Assembly: GCF_946477055.1 (NCBI RefSeq)
Contig: NZ_CAMKXG010000109.1
Coordinates: 1 to 10,979, forward strand
DNA length: 10,979 bases
From: Lonsdalea britannica
Lineage (GTDB): Bacteria > Pseudomonadota > Gammaproteobacteria > Enterobacterales > Enterobacteriaceae
Direction of reading: 5' to 3'
Below the pieces are notes generated by a model that made no database searches, was not told the origin of the DNA, and worked only from the letters and a program-made list of their open reading frames with translations. Position 1 is the first letter of the stretch; every line of letters starts with the position of its first letter. The translations under genes were made by a program, and so were the position numbers. Positions 1 to 6,927 of this stretch are shown here, piece by piece.

Positions 1-611
1 TCCATCGCCAGTCTACGGTCGCGGTGGCTCGGCAGCTGGCGATCCTGCCGCAGCGGCCGGATGCGCCGGAGGGGATCACGGTCCGGCAGCTGGTCAGTCT
101 GGGGCGCTATCCGTATCAGAACTGGTTTCAACAGTGGTCGCAGGAGGATGAAGTCCGAGTCTCTCAGGCGTTGCAGCAGACCGGCACCACGGAGCTAGCC
201 GAGCGTCCGGTCGACGCACTGTCCGGCGGCCAGCGGCAGCGGGTGTGGATCGCAATGACGCTGGCGCAGGATACAGAGGTGCTGCTGCTGGATGAGCCGA
301 CGACCTATCTCGATCTGGCGCATCAGATTGAGGTCTTGGATCTGTTGCGCGATCTGAATCGTCAGGCTGGTAAGACCATTGTGATGGTGCTGCATGATCT
401 GAATCTGGCCTGCCGCTATGCCGATCATATGGTGGCGGTCCACAACCGCACCGCATTCGCGCAGGGGCGACCCGCCGACATCCTGACGGAAGCCATGGTG
501 AAAACGGTGTTTAATCTGGACTGCCGTATCATCCCCGATCCCTTTTTCCAGACCCCGCTGTGTATTCCCTTTGGCCGCGAGCGGCCTGCATCGGCAATGG
601 AGGGAAGGTGA
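1..611 (+). CDS. Ferric-siderophore ABC transporter ATP-binding protein (FepC/FecE/CbrD type), 5' end missing
   Basis: This is the cytoplasmic ATPase subunit of a siderophore importer of the FepC/FecE family, which powers uptake of ferric siderophore through an inner-membrane permease. The reading frame is open from the left edge, so the start and the Walker A loop lie outside the window. Seen here: the Q-loop (LAILPQ, Gln codon near 51), the ABC signature LSGGQRQR (about 219-242), Walker B LLLDEP with its Asp-Glu pair, the D-loop TYLD, and the switch His in VLHDLN (about 393). The tail, with CRIIPDP and PLCIPFGR, matches FepC-like proteins, which end in a similar way. An in-frame GTG at 24 lies after the expected P-loop and is not the real start. 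The stop overlaps the next start (TGATG), so the two genes are probably co-translated. The achromobactin CbrD assignment is plausible, but the substrate cannot be fixed from this subunit alone. Confidence 0.93.
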   Translation, partial: HRQSTVAVARQLAILPQRPDAPEGITVRQLVSLGRYPYQNWFQQWSQEDEVRVSQALQQTGTTELAERPVDALSGGQRQRVWIAMTLAQDTEVLLLDEPTTYLDLAHQIEVLDLLRDLNRQAGKTIVMVLHDLNLACRYADHMVAVHNRTAFAQGRPADILTEAMVKTVFNLDCRIIPDPFFQTPLCIPFGRERPASAMEGR

Positions 612-1225
612 TGAGCTATCAGGTTTGGCCGCGTCAGCAACAGGTGGGCGACGAGCTGCTGGCGCAGTGGCGAGGGATGTCGACCTCTGCGCTGGGCCAC
701 CTGACGGAGGAGGGGTATCTGCGCGGTATTCGGGCGTTGTCGCCGGGCGTCAGCGTGGCGGGCAATGTGGTGACCGCCAGCCTGCGGATGCCGGACGGCG
801 GCGCGCTGCGCGAGGCGCTGTTGCTGAGTCAGCCGGGCGATGTGCTGGTGATTGATGCGATGGAGGACGCGGAACGCGCCTGCTGGGGCGAGCTCAGCAC
901 ATTAGCGGCGCAGGTTAAACGGCTGGCGGGCGTGATCGTGTCCGGCGCGGTGACGGATGTTCGCGAGCTGCGGGCGCTGGGGTGGCCTGTGTTCTGCCGC
1001 GGCATCAGCGCAATCACGACGCGTGGGTTGGGAACCGGCGGCGAGGTCAACCACCCCATTGCCGTCAGCGGAGTGACGGTTCATCCCGGCGATATGGCGT
1101 TAGGCGATGACGACGGCGTGTTTATTCTGAGCGCGGCGTGCGCGGCGCATTGGCTGGAGCCAGTGAGAGAGAAATCGCGCGCTGATGCCGAACGCCGTAA
1201 CGAGCTGATGCGACGTCGCGGCTAA
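611..1225 (+). CDS. RraA-like / HMG-CHA aldolase family protein
   Basis: This is a 204-residue member of the RraA-like fold family, which includes 4-hydroxy-4-methyl-2-oxoglutarate aldolases, oxaloacetate decarboxylases and the RNase E regulator RraA. Family landmarks seen are PGDVLVIDAMEDAE (75-88), WGEL (92-95), VIVSGAVTDV (108-117), PVFCRG (126-131) and GDDDGVF near the C-terminus. In the aldolases the motif after the second Gly is normally Arg-Asp; here it is Thr115-Asp116, so the substrate-binding Arg is absent. The start at 611 is chosen because AGGGAAGG (about 601-608) is a good ribosome site and the ATG overlaps the upstream stop. The longer in-frame start at 560 would lie deep inside the ATPase gene. 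Coupling to a siderophore transporter gene suggests a related role, perhaps handling a keto-acid or the siderophore itself, but that is inference. The old 'demethylmenaquinone methyltransferase' label for this family should be avoided. Confidence 0.9.
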   Translation: MSYQVWPRQQQVGDELLAQWRGMSTSALGHLTEEGYLRGIRALSPGVSVAGNVVTASLRMPDGGALREALLLSQPGDVLVIDAMEDAERACWGELSTLAAQVKRLAGVIVSGAVTDVRELRALGWPVFCRGISAITTRGLGTGGEVNHPIAVSGVTVHPGDMALGDDDGVFILSAACAAHWLEPVREKSRADAERRNELMRRRG

Positions 1226-1239
1226 CGAGCAACGGATGA

Positions 1240-1268
1240 GGCTGCGCGGTTCAGGCACCGCGCCAGCC
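1240..1268. terminator. Hairpin between convergent genes, possible bidirectional terminator
   Basis: A 7-base arm (GCGCGGT, 1244-1250) pairs perfectly with 1257-1263 across a 6-base loop. Four more pairs (GGCT/AGCC) can form outside it if one C is bulged. It fills the 44-base gap between the RraA-like gene and the convergent permease gene. There is no clear T-tract on either side, so intrinsic termination is likely but not certain. Confidence 0.45.
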
Positions 1269-1269
1269 G

Positions 1270-2595
1270 TCAGGAGAAGACCAGTTCGCGTTTGGTGACC
1301 CGGAACCAAATGATCCAGCCGAGCCCAATGGCCGACCAGACCAGACCCAGAATCATCGAATCCTTTTCCAGATGAGCCCACATGACGCCAATCGTGCCGA
1401 TGCCGAGCAGAGGTAGAATCAGGTTGAAGAGCCACTCTCGGGCAGAGGACAGTCGTTTGTCACGAATGACATGCAGGGCGATGACCGACGCATTGACTGC
1501 GGTGAACGCCACCAGCGCGCCGAAGCTGATTAGCGACACGGCGGTATCCAACCCGAAGAACATGGCGCTCATCGACAGTCCGCCGATAAACAGCACGCAG
1601 TACAAGGGGCTGCCGAGTCGCGGGTGGACGTAGCTGAAAAAGGAGCCGGGGAAAATCCCGTCGCGGCCCATGATGTGCAGCAGCCGCGCGGCGCTGGCGT
1701 GAGAGGCCAGCGCGGAGGCGAAAGTATTGACGAGGATCGCCACCAGAAATAGCGACTGAAACAGCGCGCCGCCCACGTACAGAACGATTTCCGGCATCGC
1801 CTCTGAGGGGTTCTTGAACTGCGCGTTGGTCGGATAGTAGAGCTGAATGAACCAGGAAGCGGTAAAGAAGATGGCGCCGCCGATCAGGGCGGTAAGAAAG
1901 ACTGCGCGGGGGATCGTGTGCTTCGGCGAGTGTGTCTCATTGGACAAGGTCGTCACGGCATCGAACCCCAGAAATGAGAAGCACAGTACCGCCGCGCCGC
2001 CAATGAGCGGGATCACGCTGGTGTCGCCGTTGAGTAGGGGGCGCAGGGTCCAGACGGCATCGGGGCCGTTCTGATGGCTGACGCCCTGAATCACCAGATA
2101 GATGAACACGCCCATCAACACGACGGGAGCGCCGACAAACAGGAAGTTCAGGTTGGCCAACAATTTGATATTGCGGCTGTTAATCCAGGTAACCAGCAAC
2201 GTGAAGGTGGCAATCCAGATCCACGGCGGTAGCTGCGGAAACAGCGATCTCAGGTATATGCCCGCGAGCAGCGCGTTGATCATCGGCAGCAGCATGTAGT
2301 CCAGCAGCGAGGCCCAGCCGACCATGAATCCGGCCTGATTACCGCAGGTTTTACGGGTGTAGGTATACGCCGAGCCCGCTTCCGGAAAGGCTTTCACCAT
2401 GCGGCCATAGCTGAGCGCCGTAAGCAAAACAGCGACCAACGCCAGCAAATAAGCGAGCGGCACACGGCCTTCGGTCAGGCCCGACACAATGCCGAAGGTG
2501 TCGAACACCGTCATGGGCGTCATGTACGCCACCCCGATGATCACGACCTGCCATAATCCCAGCTTTCCGTTGCTCTCTGCGTTCTCTTTCGCCAT
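1270..2595 (-). CDS. puuP: APC-family amine/amino-acid permease, PuuP-like
   Basis: This is a 441-residue inner-membrane transporter of the amino acid-polyamine-organocation (APC) superfamily. It resembles the E. coli putrescine importer PuuP throughout, as far as I recall that sequence. Examples are LWQVVIIGVAYMTPMTVF (14-31), the following FGIVSGLTEGRVP, FPEAGSAYTYTRK (70-82), GFMVGWASLLDYMLLPMIN (89-107) and CFSFLGFDAVTTLSNET (205-221). Many hydrophobic segments are visible, consistent with about 12 helices. PuuP is usually about 20 residues longer; here the N-terminus is shorter and the C-terminal tail is brief. The ATG at 2595 has only a weak upstream purine run (CGGGATAA). No putrescine catabolic genes (puuA, puuB, puuC, puuD) are visible nearby, so the substrate could be another amine or amino acid. 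It converges on the RraA-like gene and is transcribed away from yjeH. Confidence 0.87.
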   Translation of the reverse strand: MAKENAESNGKLGLWQVVIIGVAYMTPMTVFDTFGIVSGLTEGRVPLAYLLALVAVLLTALSYGRMVKAFPEAGSAYTYTRKTCGNQAGFMVGWASLLDYMLLPMINALLAGIYLRSLFPQLPPWIWIATFTLLVTWINSRNIKLLANLNFLFVGAPVVLMGVFIYLVIQGVSHQNGPDAVWTLRPLLNGDTSVIPLIGGAAVLCFSFLGFDAVTTLSNETHSPKHTIPRAVFLTALIGGAIFFTASWFIQLYYPTNAQFKNPSEAMPEIVLYVGGALFQSLFLVAILVNTFASALASHASAARLLHIMGRDGIFPGSFFSYVHPRLGSPLYCVLFIGGLSMSAMFFGLDTAVSLISFGALVAFTAVNASVIALHVIRDKRLSSAREWLFNLILPLLGIGTIGVMWAHLEKDSMILGLVWSAIGLGWIIWFRVTKRELVFS

Positions 2596-3335
2596 AACAT
2601 TATCCCGTTTTCATCCAAGAATTTATGATTGCTCTGGACTGAAGGCAGCAATTAATGTGCCAGCGCCAGCGTGTTAAACGGAATAATCCGGCCGGGATGA
2701 TACACGTTCCTGCTGTTATCGCCTATGCCATGCGGGAAAAGGTCTGTTTGCGCCGAATCACCCGGTAAGGACCGTCCCTTTTCGCGGCGACGTCATTGCA
2801 CTCTTTCTCAGCAGAGAGCGGCAGTCAGGCACCATGATGGACAACTGATTTGGTGGCTTATTATCGAGCGTGGAAAGTAAAACCTCAGCACGGTCAGGCG
2901 GCTCCCCAGCCCAGAATGCGGCGACTCCGCGGTCTGTAAAATCACCACGCGGTGGGGGTCAACTCGCGCCTCGTCGCGATTGGGCCAGAGCGTCATCGGT
3001 GCGAACGACGCCTTTTACCGGGATGATAGGGAGTGACGGGCGGCAAATCCGCGTTCAGTCAAGAGGTCAGCCGCATTCGGCAGTATAATGGCCGCATGGG
3101 TAGTGCATGGCCTATCTAAATCAGCGAGCGTCAGATCGTTGTCGGTGACCAGGCCGGCCGACCACCGTGTCGGTACGCAACTGGGGCAATGATATCGATG
3201 ACGGACCCATTCTGCGGGGCCGTCGTCGTGCGCGGACAGCGACTGCTATCGGGAATGCCGGATAAGTTAGGCGTGTTCATGGCTTGTGCCAGTGTCGTCA
3301 TGGGATGACAGAAAATTGCTAAAGGGAGAGAGGGC
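2596..3335. other. 740-base stretch with no convincing gene, between divergent transporter genes
   Basis: This gap must hold the promoters of both the PuuP-like gene and yjeH, but I see no strong -35/-10 pair. Short open frames exist on both strands and none has a recognisable domain or a good start. The most protein-like frame on the plus strand runs from a GTG at 3033 to TGA at 3306-3308, broken once by TAA at 3117-3119. It contains FCGAVVVRGQRLLSGMPDKL and could be the remnant of a gene, but I do not recognise it. A minus-strand frame of 62 codons at 2808-2996 is equally unrecognised. Confidence 0.5.
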
Positions 3336-4610
3336 GTGTCTGAGCAGCGCGGTAAGTTAAGTCTACATCAGGGAGTGGGTTTTCTGGTTTCTACGCTGTT
3401 AGGTTCAGGCGTATTCATTGTTCCGGCGATGGTGGCCGGACTGGTCGGGCAGTGGGCGTGGCTGGCATGGCTGGGTATGACGTTGCTGGTGCTGCCCGTG
3501 GTCTTCACTTTCGCGTTGCTGGGACGTCAATTCCCTCACAGCGCCGGTACCGCGCATTTTGTAGAACTGGCCTACGGACATCGCCTGCGGCAGAGCATCT
3601 CCTGGCTGTACCTGTCTGTTATCCCCATTGGGCCGCCGGTGGTGGTGATCACTGGCGCTAACTATCTGGTGTACTGCCTGGGCCTGCCACCGGTCTACTG
3701 CGGTTACTTCGCGCTGCTCATGCTGTCGCTGATTCTGATCGTCAATACCTTCAACGTCACGCTGTCGGGCAATGTGCAATTCGGGATTACGGTGCTGACG
3801 GCGCTGGTGCTGATCAGCGTCATCGCGGTGGGTGTCACGGAGGCGCCGACTGCCGCGCCTAAGATCATACCGGCTGGCGGCGATAGCCTATTACCGTTCT
3901 TCAAGGCAATGGGCATTATTTTCTGGTGCTTCGTGGGCATCGAGGCCGCCGCTCATCTCGCGCCGGAATTCGCTTCTCCCGAAAGAGATTTTCCCCGCAC
4001 GATTGTTATCTCTTTGACGATCGCGCTCAGCCTGTACTGCTTGCTGAGCTACACCGTGCTGCGGTTTTCTGCCTTTGGCAACGAAGTCGACAATATCTCC
4101 TCGTTGCCCCGGCTGATAGGGCAGGCGTTTGGACGAACGGGCGCGATAGTGACGGGCCTGATGGGATTTTTGACCTGTCTTGCCGCGGTCAATCTCTACA
4201 TTATCAGTTTCACCCGATTGATTATTTCGATGAAGGGCGAGGGCGCGATAAGCCGTTGTCTGGGGTACCGTAACCGTTTCCATGCGCCAGTTGTGGCGAC
4301 GCTGCTTGCGGTACTGCCTGTCGCCATCACCGTCGCCCTCAAGTACGGTTGGTCTATTGGTCTGGATAGCCTGATTGCCTGTGCTAACGGCGTCTTTGTG
4401 ATGATCTATCTGGCCGCGTCTTTGTCGGCATGTCGCTTGCTTCACGGTCCTCAACGTGTGATGGCGCTGTTGGCTAGCCTGTTTTGTCTTGGCGTCACCG
4501 CGGTTATCGGCGACAACATGGTGTATGCCGTCGTGATTATGCTGCTCGCCTTTGTCTGGAGTTCATGGCGGCTGCGTCAGACGACCTCTTCCGGCGAATC
4601 TCGGGCGTAA
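3336..4610 (+). CDS. yjeH: YjeH-type L-methionine/branched-chain amino acid exporter
   Basis: This is a 424-residue inner-membrane protein of the APC superfamily that resembles E. coli YjeH, which exports methionine and branched-chain amino acids. Matching landmarks are the N-terminal GVGFLVSTLLGSGVFIVPA (13-31), the LLGRQFPHSAGTAHFVELAYG stretch starting at 61, LYLSVIPIGPP (91-101), the block FWCFVGIEAAAHLAPEF (196-212) followed by SPERDFPR, and ANGVFVMIYL near the end. Multiple hydrophobic segments give a roughly 12-helix transporter. The start is GTG at 3336, supported by the purine-rich AAGGGAGAGAGGG just upstream; the next residues, SEQRGKLSLHQG, look like a short cytoplasmic leader. It converges on the LysE-type gene, so the two exporter genes lie tail to tail. 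Substrate assignment rests on homology only. Confidence 0.9.
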   Translation: MSEQRGKLSLHQGVGFLVSTLLGSGVFIVPAMVAGLVGQWAWLAWLGMTLLVLPVVFTFALLGRQFPHSAGTAHFVELAYGHRLRQSISWLYLSVIPIGPPVVVITGANYLVYCLGLPPVYCGYFALLMLSLILIVNTFNVTLSGNVQFGITVLTALVLISVIAVGVTEAPTAAPKIIPAGGDSLLPFFKAMGIIFWCFVGIEAAAHLAPEFASPERDFPRTIVISLTIALSLYCLLSYTVLRFSAFGNEVDNISSLPRLIGQAFGRTGAIVTGLMGFLTCLAAVNLYIISFTRLIISMKGEGAISRCLGYRNRFHAPVVATLLAVLPVAITVALKYGWSIGLDSLIACANGVFVMIYLAASLSACRLLHGPQRVMALLASLFCLGVTAVIGDNMVYAVVIMLLAFVWSSWRLRQTTSSGESRA

Positions 4611-4624
4611 AACAACCGGGGTGG

Positions 4625-4641
4625 CGGCCTTTTCCGGGCCG
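4625..4641. terminator. Weak hairpin after yjeH, possible terminator
   Basis: CGGCC (4625-4629) can pair with GGCCG (4637-4641) across a 7-base loop, followed by TTTCCCTCT. It lies 15 bases after the yjeH stop. The stem is short and the T-run broken, so this is only a candidate; the larger hairpin at 4682-4729 may do the work. Confidence 0.3.
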
Positions 4642-4681
4642 TTTCCCTCTGCGGCCTGTCCACACGATCTGTTTTAACGAA

Positions 4682-4729
4682 CGCTGCGCGATGCGTCGTG
4701 CTATTCAGCGGCTGGCGCATCGCGCGGCG
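4682..4729. terminator. Strong 14-base-pair hairpin between convergent exporter genes
   Basis: CGCTGCGCGATGCG (4682-4695) pairs with CGCATCGCGCGGCG (4716-4729) over 14 pairs with one G-T wobble, around a 20-base loop. It sits between the convergent yjeH and LysE-type genes, where a shared terminator is expected. The loop is long, and only a modest T-rich stretch (CTTGTCATTTCC) follows on the plus strand. It may therefore act as an mRNA 3' stabiliser or be a dispersed intergenic palindrome rather than a classical terminator. Confidence 0.55.
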
Positions 4730-4744
4730 CTTGTCATTTCCTCT

Positions 4745-5383
4745 CTACGACGGCATCACTCCCCAGGCTATTTCACACGTCATCCAGCTGCCGATGGCCA
4801 ACAGCAGCATGGCCGGCACTTTCGAAAGGAAGAAGTTGATGTCGTTGACGCTCCGCTTTTTAAGCCAGGGAGACAGGTAGCAATACGCCAAATTGAAACC
4901 GGACGTGCCCAGACAAAACAGCGTTCCCATCAGGATAAACATATCGCCGGAACTCTCTGGCGAGATGAACTGGGAAAAGAAGGCGAGGAAAAAAATGCCT
5001 GCTCGGAGGTTCTGCAGGCTACGGAGGGTCCCCTGTAGAAAGAAGGAGGACGGGTGTACTGGGGCTATCGTCATACTTTTAGATAAATAACGCGCCGCCG
5101 GGGGCAGGCGGTATATGCGGCTGCCTTCCCAGATTAGAAACAGCGCGCCCAGCAGTTTGACGAGGGTCAGCACGGCAGGCGACGCCGCCAGCGTGAAGCT
5201 GACGATCAGCCAGGATAAAATCACATAGCAATAGTAGCCGAGCGCGAGTCCGACGATGCCGCTCAGCGCGGCTCGCTGGCCAAACCGATGAAAGTTACCG
5301 GTAATGCACAGCACGTCCTTGCCGGGGATGGCGCAGAAGGTGAACGCGGCGATAAGAAACAGGGTCCAGTTAAAGTCAGCCAT
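4745..5383 (-). CDS. LysE/RhtB-family amino-acid exporter
   Basis: This is a 212-residue inner-membrane protein of the LysE/RhtB family, whose members export amino acids or similar metabolites. About six hydrophobic segments are visible. The family's N-terminal pattern (a PGPN-type box, then Gly-rich spacing) appears as AIPGKDVLCITGN (18-30) and GQRAALSGIVGLALGY (35-50). Lys22-Asp23 replace the usual Pro-Asn. The frame is open upstream to 5539, but ATG 5383 is preferred because AGAGGG lies at the right distance upstream, MADFNWTLFL is a typical N-terminus, and the extension is hydrophilic and unrelated. The start overlaps the end of the preceding small gene by 8 bases, so the two are probably translated together. 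The specific substrate is unknown. Confidence 0.87.
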   Translation of the reverse strand: MADFNWTLFLIAAFTFCAIPGKDVLCITGNFHRFGQRAALSGIVGLALGYYCYVILSWLIVSFTLAASPAVLTLVKLLGALFLIWEGSRIYRLPPAARYLSKSMTIAPVHPSSFFLQGTLRSLQNLRAGIFFLAFFSQFISPESSGDMFILMGTLFCLGTSGFNLAYCYLSPWLKKRSVNDINFFLSKVPAMLLLAIGSWMTCEIAWGVMPS

Positions 5384-5747
5384 GGAATCCCTCTGCTTGT
5401 CTGATAGCCAGTTTGCTCGGCAGCAGGTGACCTTGCGCCCATTTTTTGAGTGCCTCCGCCATACCGGCTTCACCATCCGGAGACAGACCGTGATCCCCCT
5501 GCTGCTGACGTCGGCTGTATAACCAATAGAATTCCCCATTGGAGAAATATTTCCAGCGCCGTGATCGCATAATCAGCGGTCCGCTGTGACCCGTTTCCTT
5601 CTTTTGGTGTCGCATATGATCGTCGCAAGCCCATTTCAGCGTTGTCTTGAAGACTTCAATAGGTTTAATCATCGCTAGCCAAAGGGGGTTAGGCGATAGG
5701 GTGAAATGACGTTGAATCATTTTGTGTAAAAAATAAGTCTTTTTCAT
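5376..5747 (-). CDS. Small protein of unknown function, overlapping the LysE-type gene
   Basis: I do not recognise this protein of up to 123 residues. It is basic, has no obvious signal peptide or membrane segment, and has one aromatic-rich stretch, WKYFSNGEFYWLYSRR, about the middle. The C-terminal part, AEALKKWAQGHLLPSKLAIR, could be helical. Support for a real gene comes from the 8-base overlap with the exporter start, which is typical of operon partners. The start is uncertain: ATG 5747 (MKKTYFLHK) lies in AT-rich DNA without a clear ribosome site, and internal ATGs at 5720, 5672 and 5615 have none either. It could be the surviving end of a longer gene, or a small partner or regulator of the exporter. 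Base composition shifts from AT-rich at the 5' end to ordinary at the 3' end. Confidence 0.5.
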   Translation of the reverse strand: MKKTYFLHKMIQRHFTLSPNPLWLAMIKPIEVFKTTLKWACDDHMRHQKKETGHSGPLIMRSRRWKYFSNGEFYWLYSRRQQQGDHGLSPDGEAGMAEALKKWAQGHLLPSKLAIRQAEGFHG

Positions 5748-6505
5748 AAAGGTCGCGTCGTTAAAGTGAAAATAAAAGGTGATATTGGGGAGTTATTCTT
5801 TCCGCGGAATAATGCCTAATAGGAACCAGAAGGTTAAAAAAACGAGTAACTATTCTGGGTAATAAAATAAATAAGAGGTGAGTGGTGGAATCGTTTACAG
5901 GAAAGTTGTTTTCGGGAGTTTTGTCGCTGGGATAAAAAGAGGTGTGATGAAGTGATTGACGTCTAACTGTTTTTTCGCTGGGTGGTCTCGTGAGATGTCT
6001 TTGATATATTTGGCCTTCGTTCGGGGTTTTCTGCTGCCTTGCGGTTCCCTTTGCGCAAAATAGATCACCGGGGGGGACTATTATTAGCATCCTGTATATC
6101 ATATTTAAATAAGGGTAGCGCGCTACCATTCTTCTAGCCACGATATAACACTCCTTGTTGCGTTAGGCTTGGATATATTACGATTTTTTATTGATTATTA
6201 GGTCATCAAATACGACATCGCAAAGTGATTTAATTCTCGCAATAATATCCGCTTTTATTAAAAAGGGGAAGTTATGGTCGGTAAGATAAAATAAGTCTGT
6301 TAAGAGAAATTGATTGCGATGAGTGATAATTAGCGCGTTGTGGCTTGCTCTTGTTGTTTATTTCGTGAGGGAATAATCGGCATCGCCGATGACGTCATTG
6401 TGGTGAGCCTATCCGATGGAAGTGCTTTATGTTGATACGAGCGCCTCCGAAGAAGTGTTAAAAGGCGACAACAGACTTAAGCCTCAGTGTCGAGGTCAAT
6501 GTGGG
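5748..6505. other. AT-rich non-coding block
   Basis: This stretch is visibly richer in A+T than the flanking genes up to about 6370, after which composition returns toward normal. It holds the presumed promoter of the minus-strand unknown-LysE pair, though I cannot pin it down. Structures seen are a 10-base palindrome TTCCGCGGAA (5800-5809), a G7 run (6070-6076), and a pair of adjacent palindromes at 6376-6398. A 126-codon open frame on the minus strand (5761-6141, GTG start) reads as low-complexity translated AT-rich DNA with no domain, and I do not call it. A plus-strand ATG at 6274 has a good ribosome-like GGGGAAG but encodes only six residues. Confidence 0.5.
6376..6398. promoter_or_regulatory. 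Adjacent palindromes, possible operator or hairpin
   Basis: ATCGGC and GCCGAT (6376-6381 and 6385-6390) form an inverted repeat around ATC. It overlaps a perfect 10-base palindrome ATGACGTCAT (6389-6398). No intact gene lies immediately downstream on either strand, so the site may be a leftover operator, a hairpin, or chance. Confidence 0.2.
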
Positions 6506-6637
6506 CTAAAGGGTGGAGGATTTACCCTGGGCGCTGATCTCATGGCTGCGGCTGTAGCCGCGATAGCTGTCGGTTCCACTGCCCTGATTTCCCGTCCAGC
6601 GTACGTTTACCCGGTAAGTATGCTGTTTTTCGGCCAT
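6506..6637 (-). pseudogene. OsmC-family gene remnant, N-terminal part only
   Basis: The minus strand encodes 43 residues beginning MAEKQHTYRVNVRWTGN and continuing with GTDSYRGYSRSHEISAQGK before a TAG at 6506-6508. This is the start typical of the OsmC-like subgroup whose members open with a TYxVxVxWTGNxGxGTxSYRxYSRxHEI-type pattern. Intact proteins are about 140-150 residues and continue with a GSADPAFRGD-type segment and the Cys-containing SACHM motif. None of that can be found in any frame after the break. The ATG at 6637 has a good ribosome site (GGGGA, 7 bases away), so this was once a functional start. Without the redox Cys residues the fragment cannot be an active peroxide-reducing protein. 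Confidence 0.75.
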
Positions 6638-6927
6638 GATATTCCCCATTGGTTTGAGATGAGCGCGATTGCAGACAGCGGCACCCACGAATAGGCGCGA
6701 TGGAACTCACGTTATGTCAGTCTTGATAGGCTTGGCAAGCAGTGGCTGGCGGCGATTGAATGGTCTGGCGGGAGTGTTAGGGCATTGCGTTGAAAAGGGG
6801 CTTCGGATAGGTTCGCACAAAGAGGTCTCGACGTGCGCATGGCGAAAGTCACGCGGTCGAATCGGTTTTGACGCGTTAACGTTGTGCCCGACACCGCCGA
6901 CGTCAACAGAATGAGAGGGTAAAGGTG
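6638..6927. other. 290-base gap upstream of the acetyltransferase gene, no gene seen
   Basis: The gap separates the OsmC remnant start from the divergent GNAT gene and would have carried both promoters. Short open frames on both strands (for example plus 6669-6914) have no recognisable product. I see no clear promoter or hairpin here. The only supported element is the ribosome site AGAGGG (6914-6919) of the downstream gene. Confidence 0.4.

Noticed and set aside
560..610. In-frame ATG upstream of the RraA-like start (17 extra residues)
   Set aside because: It lies inside the ATPase gene, while ATG 611 has a strong ribosome site and a classic TGATG overlap; the extra residues are not family-like.
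5761..6141. 126-codon minus-strand frame in the AT-rich block
   Set aside because: GTG start, no recognisable domain and biased composition; it reads like translated AT-rich non-coding DNA.
6274..6294. Tiny plus-strand frame (MVGKIK) with a good ribosome-like site
   Set aside because: Six residues, no downstream gene for it to lead, no attenuator structure seen; likely chance.
5532..6652. 12-base repeat ATTCCCCATTGG near 5532 and 6641
   Set aside because: A repeat of this length is expected by chance in a window of this size, and the flanks do not match.
6416..6694. 92-codon plus-strand frame with a hydrophobic middle
   Set aside because: It is antisense to the OsmC remnant, which has clear homology on the other strand; the hydrophobic run is a shadow of that coding strand.
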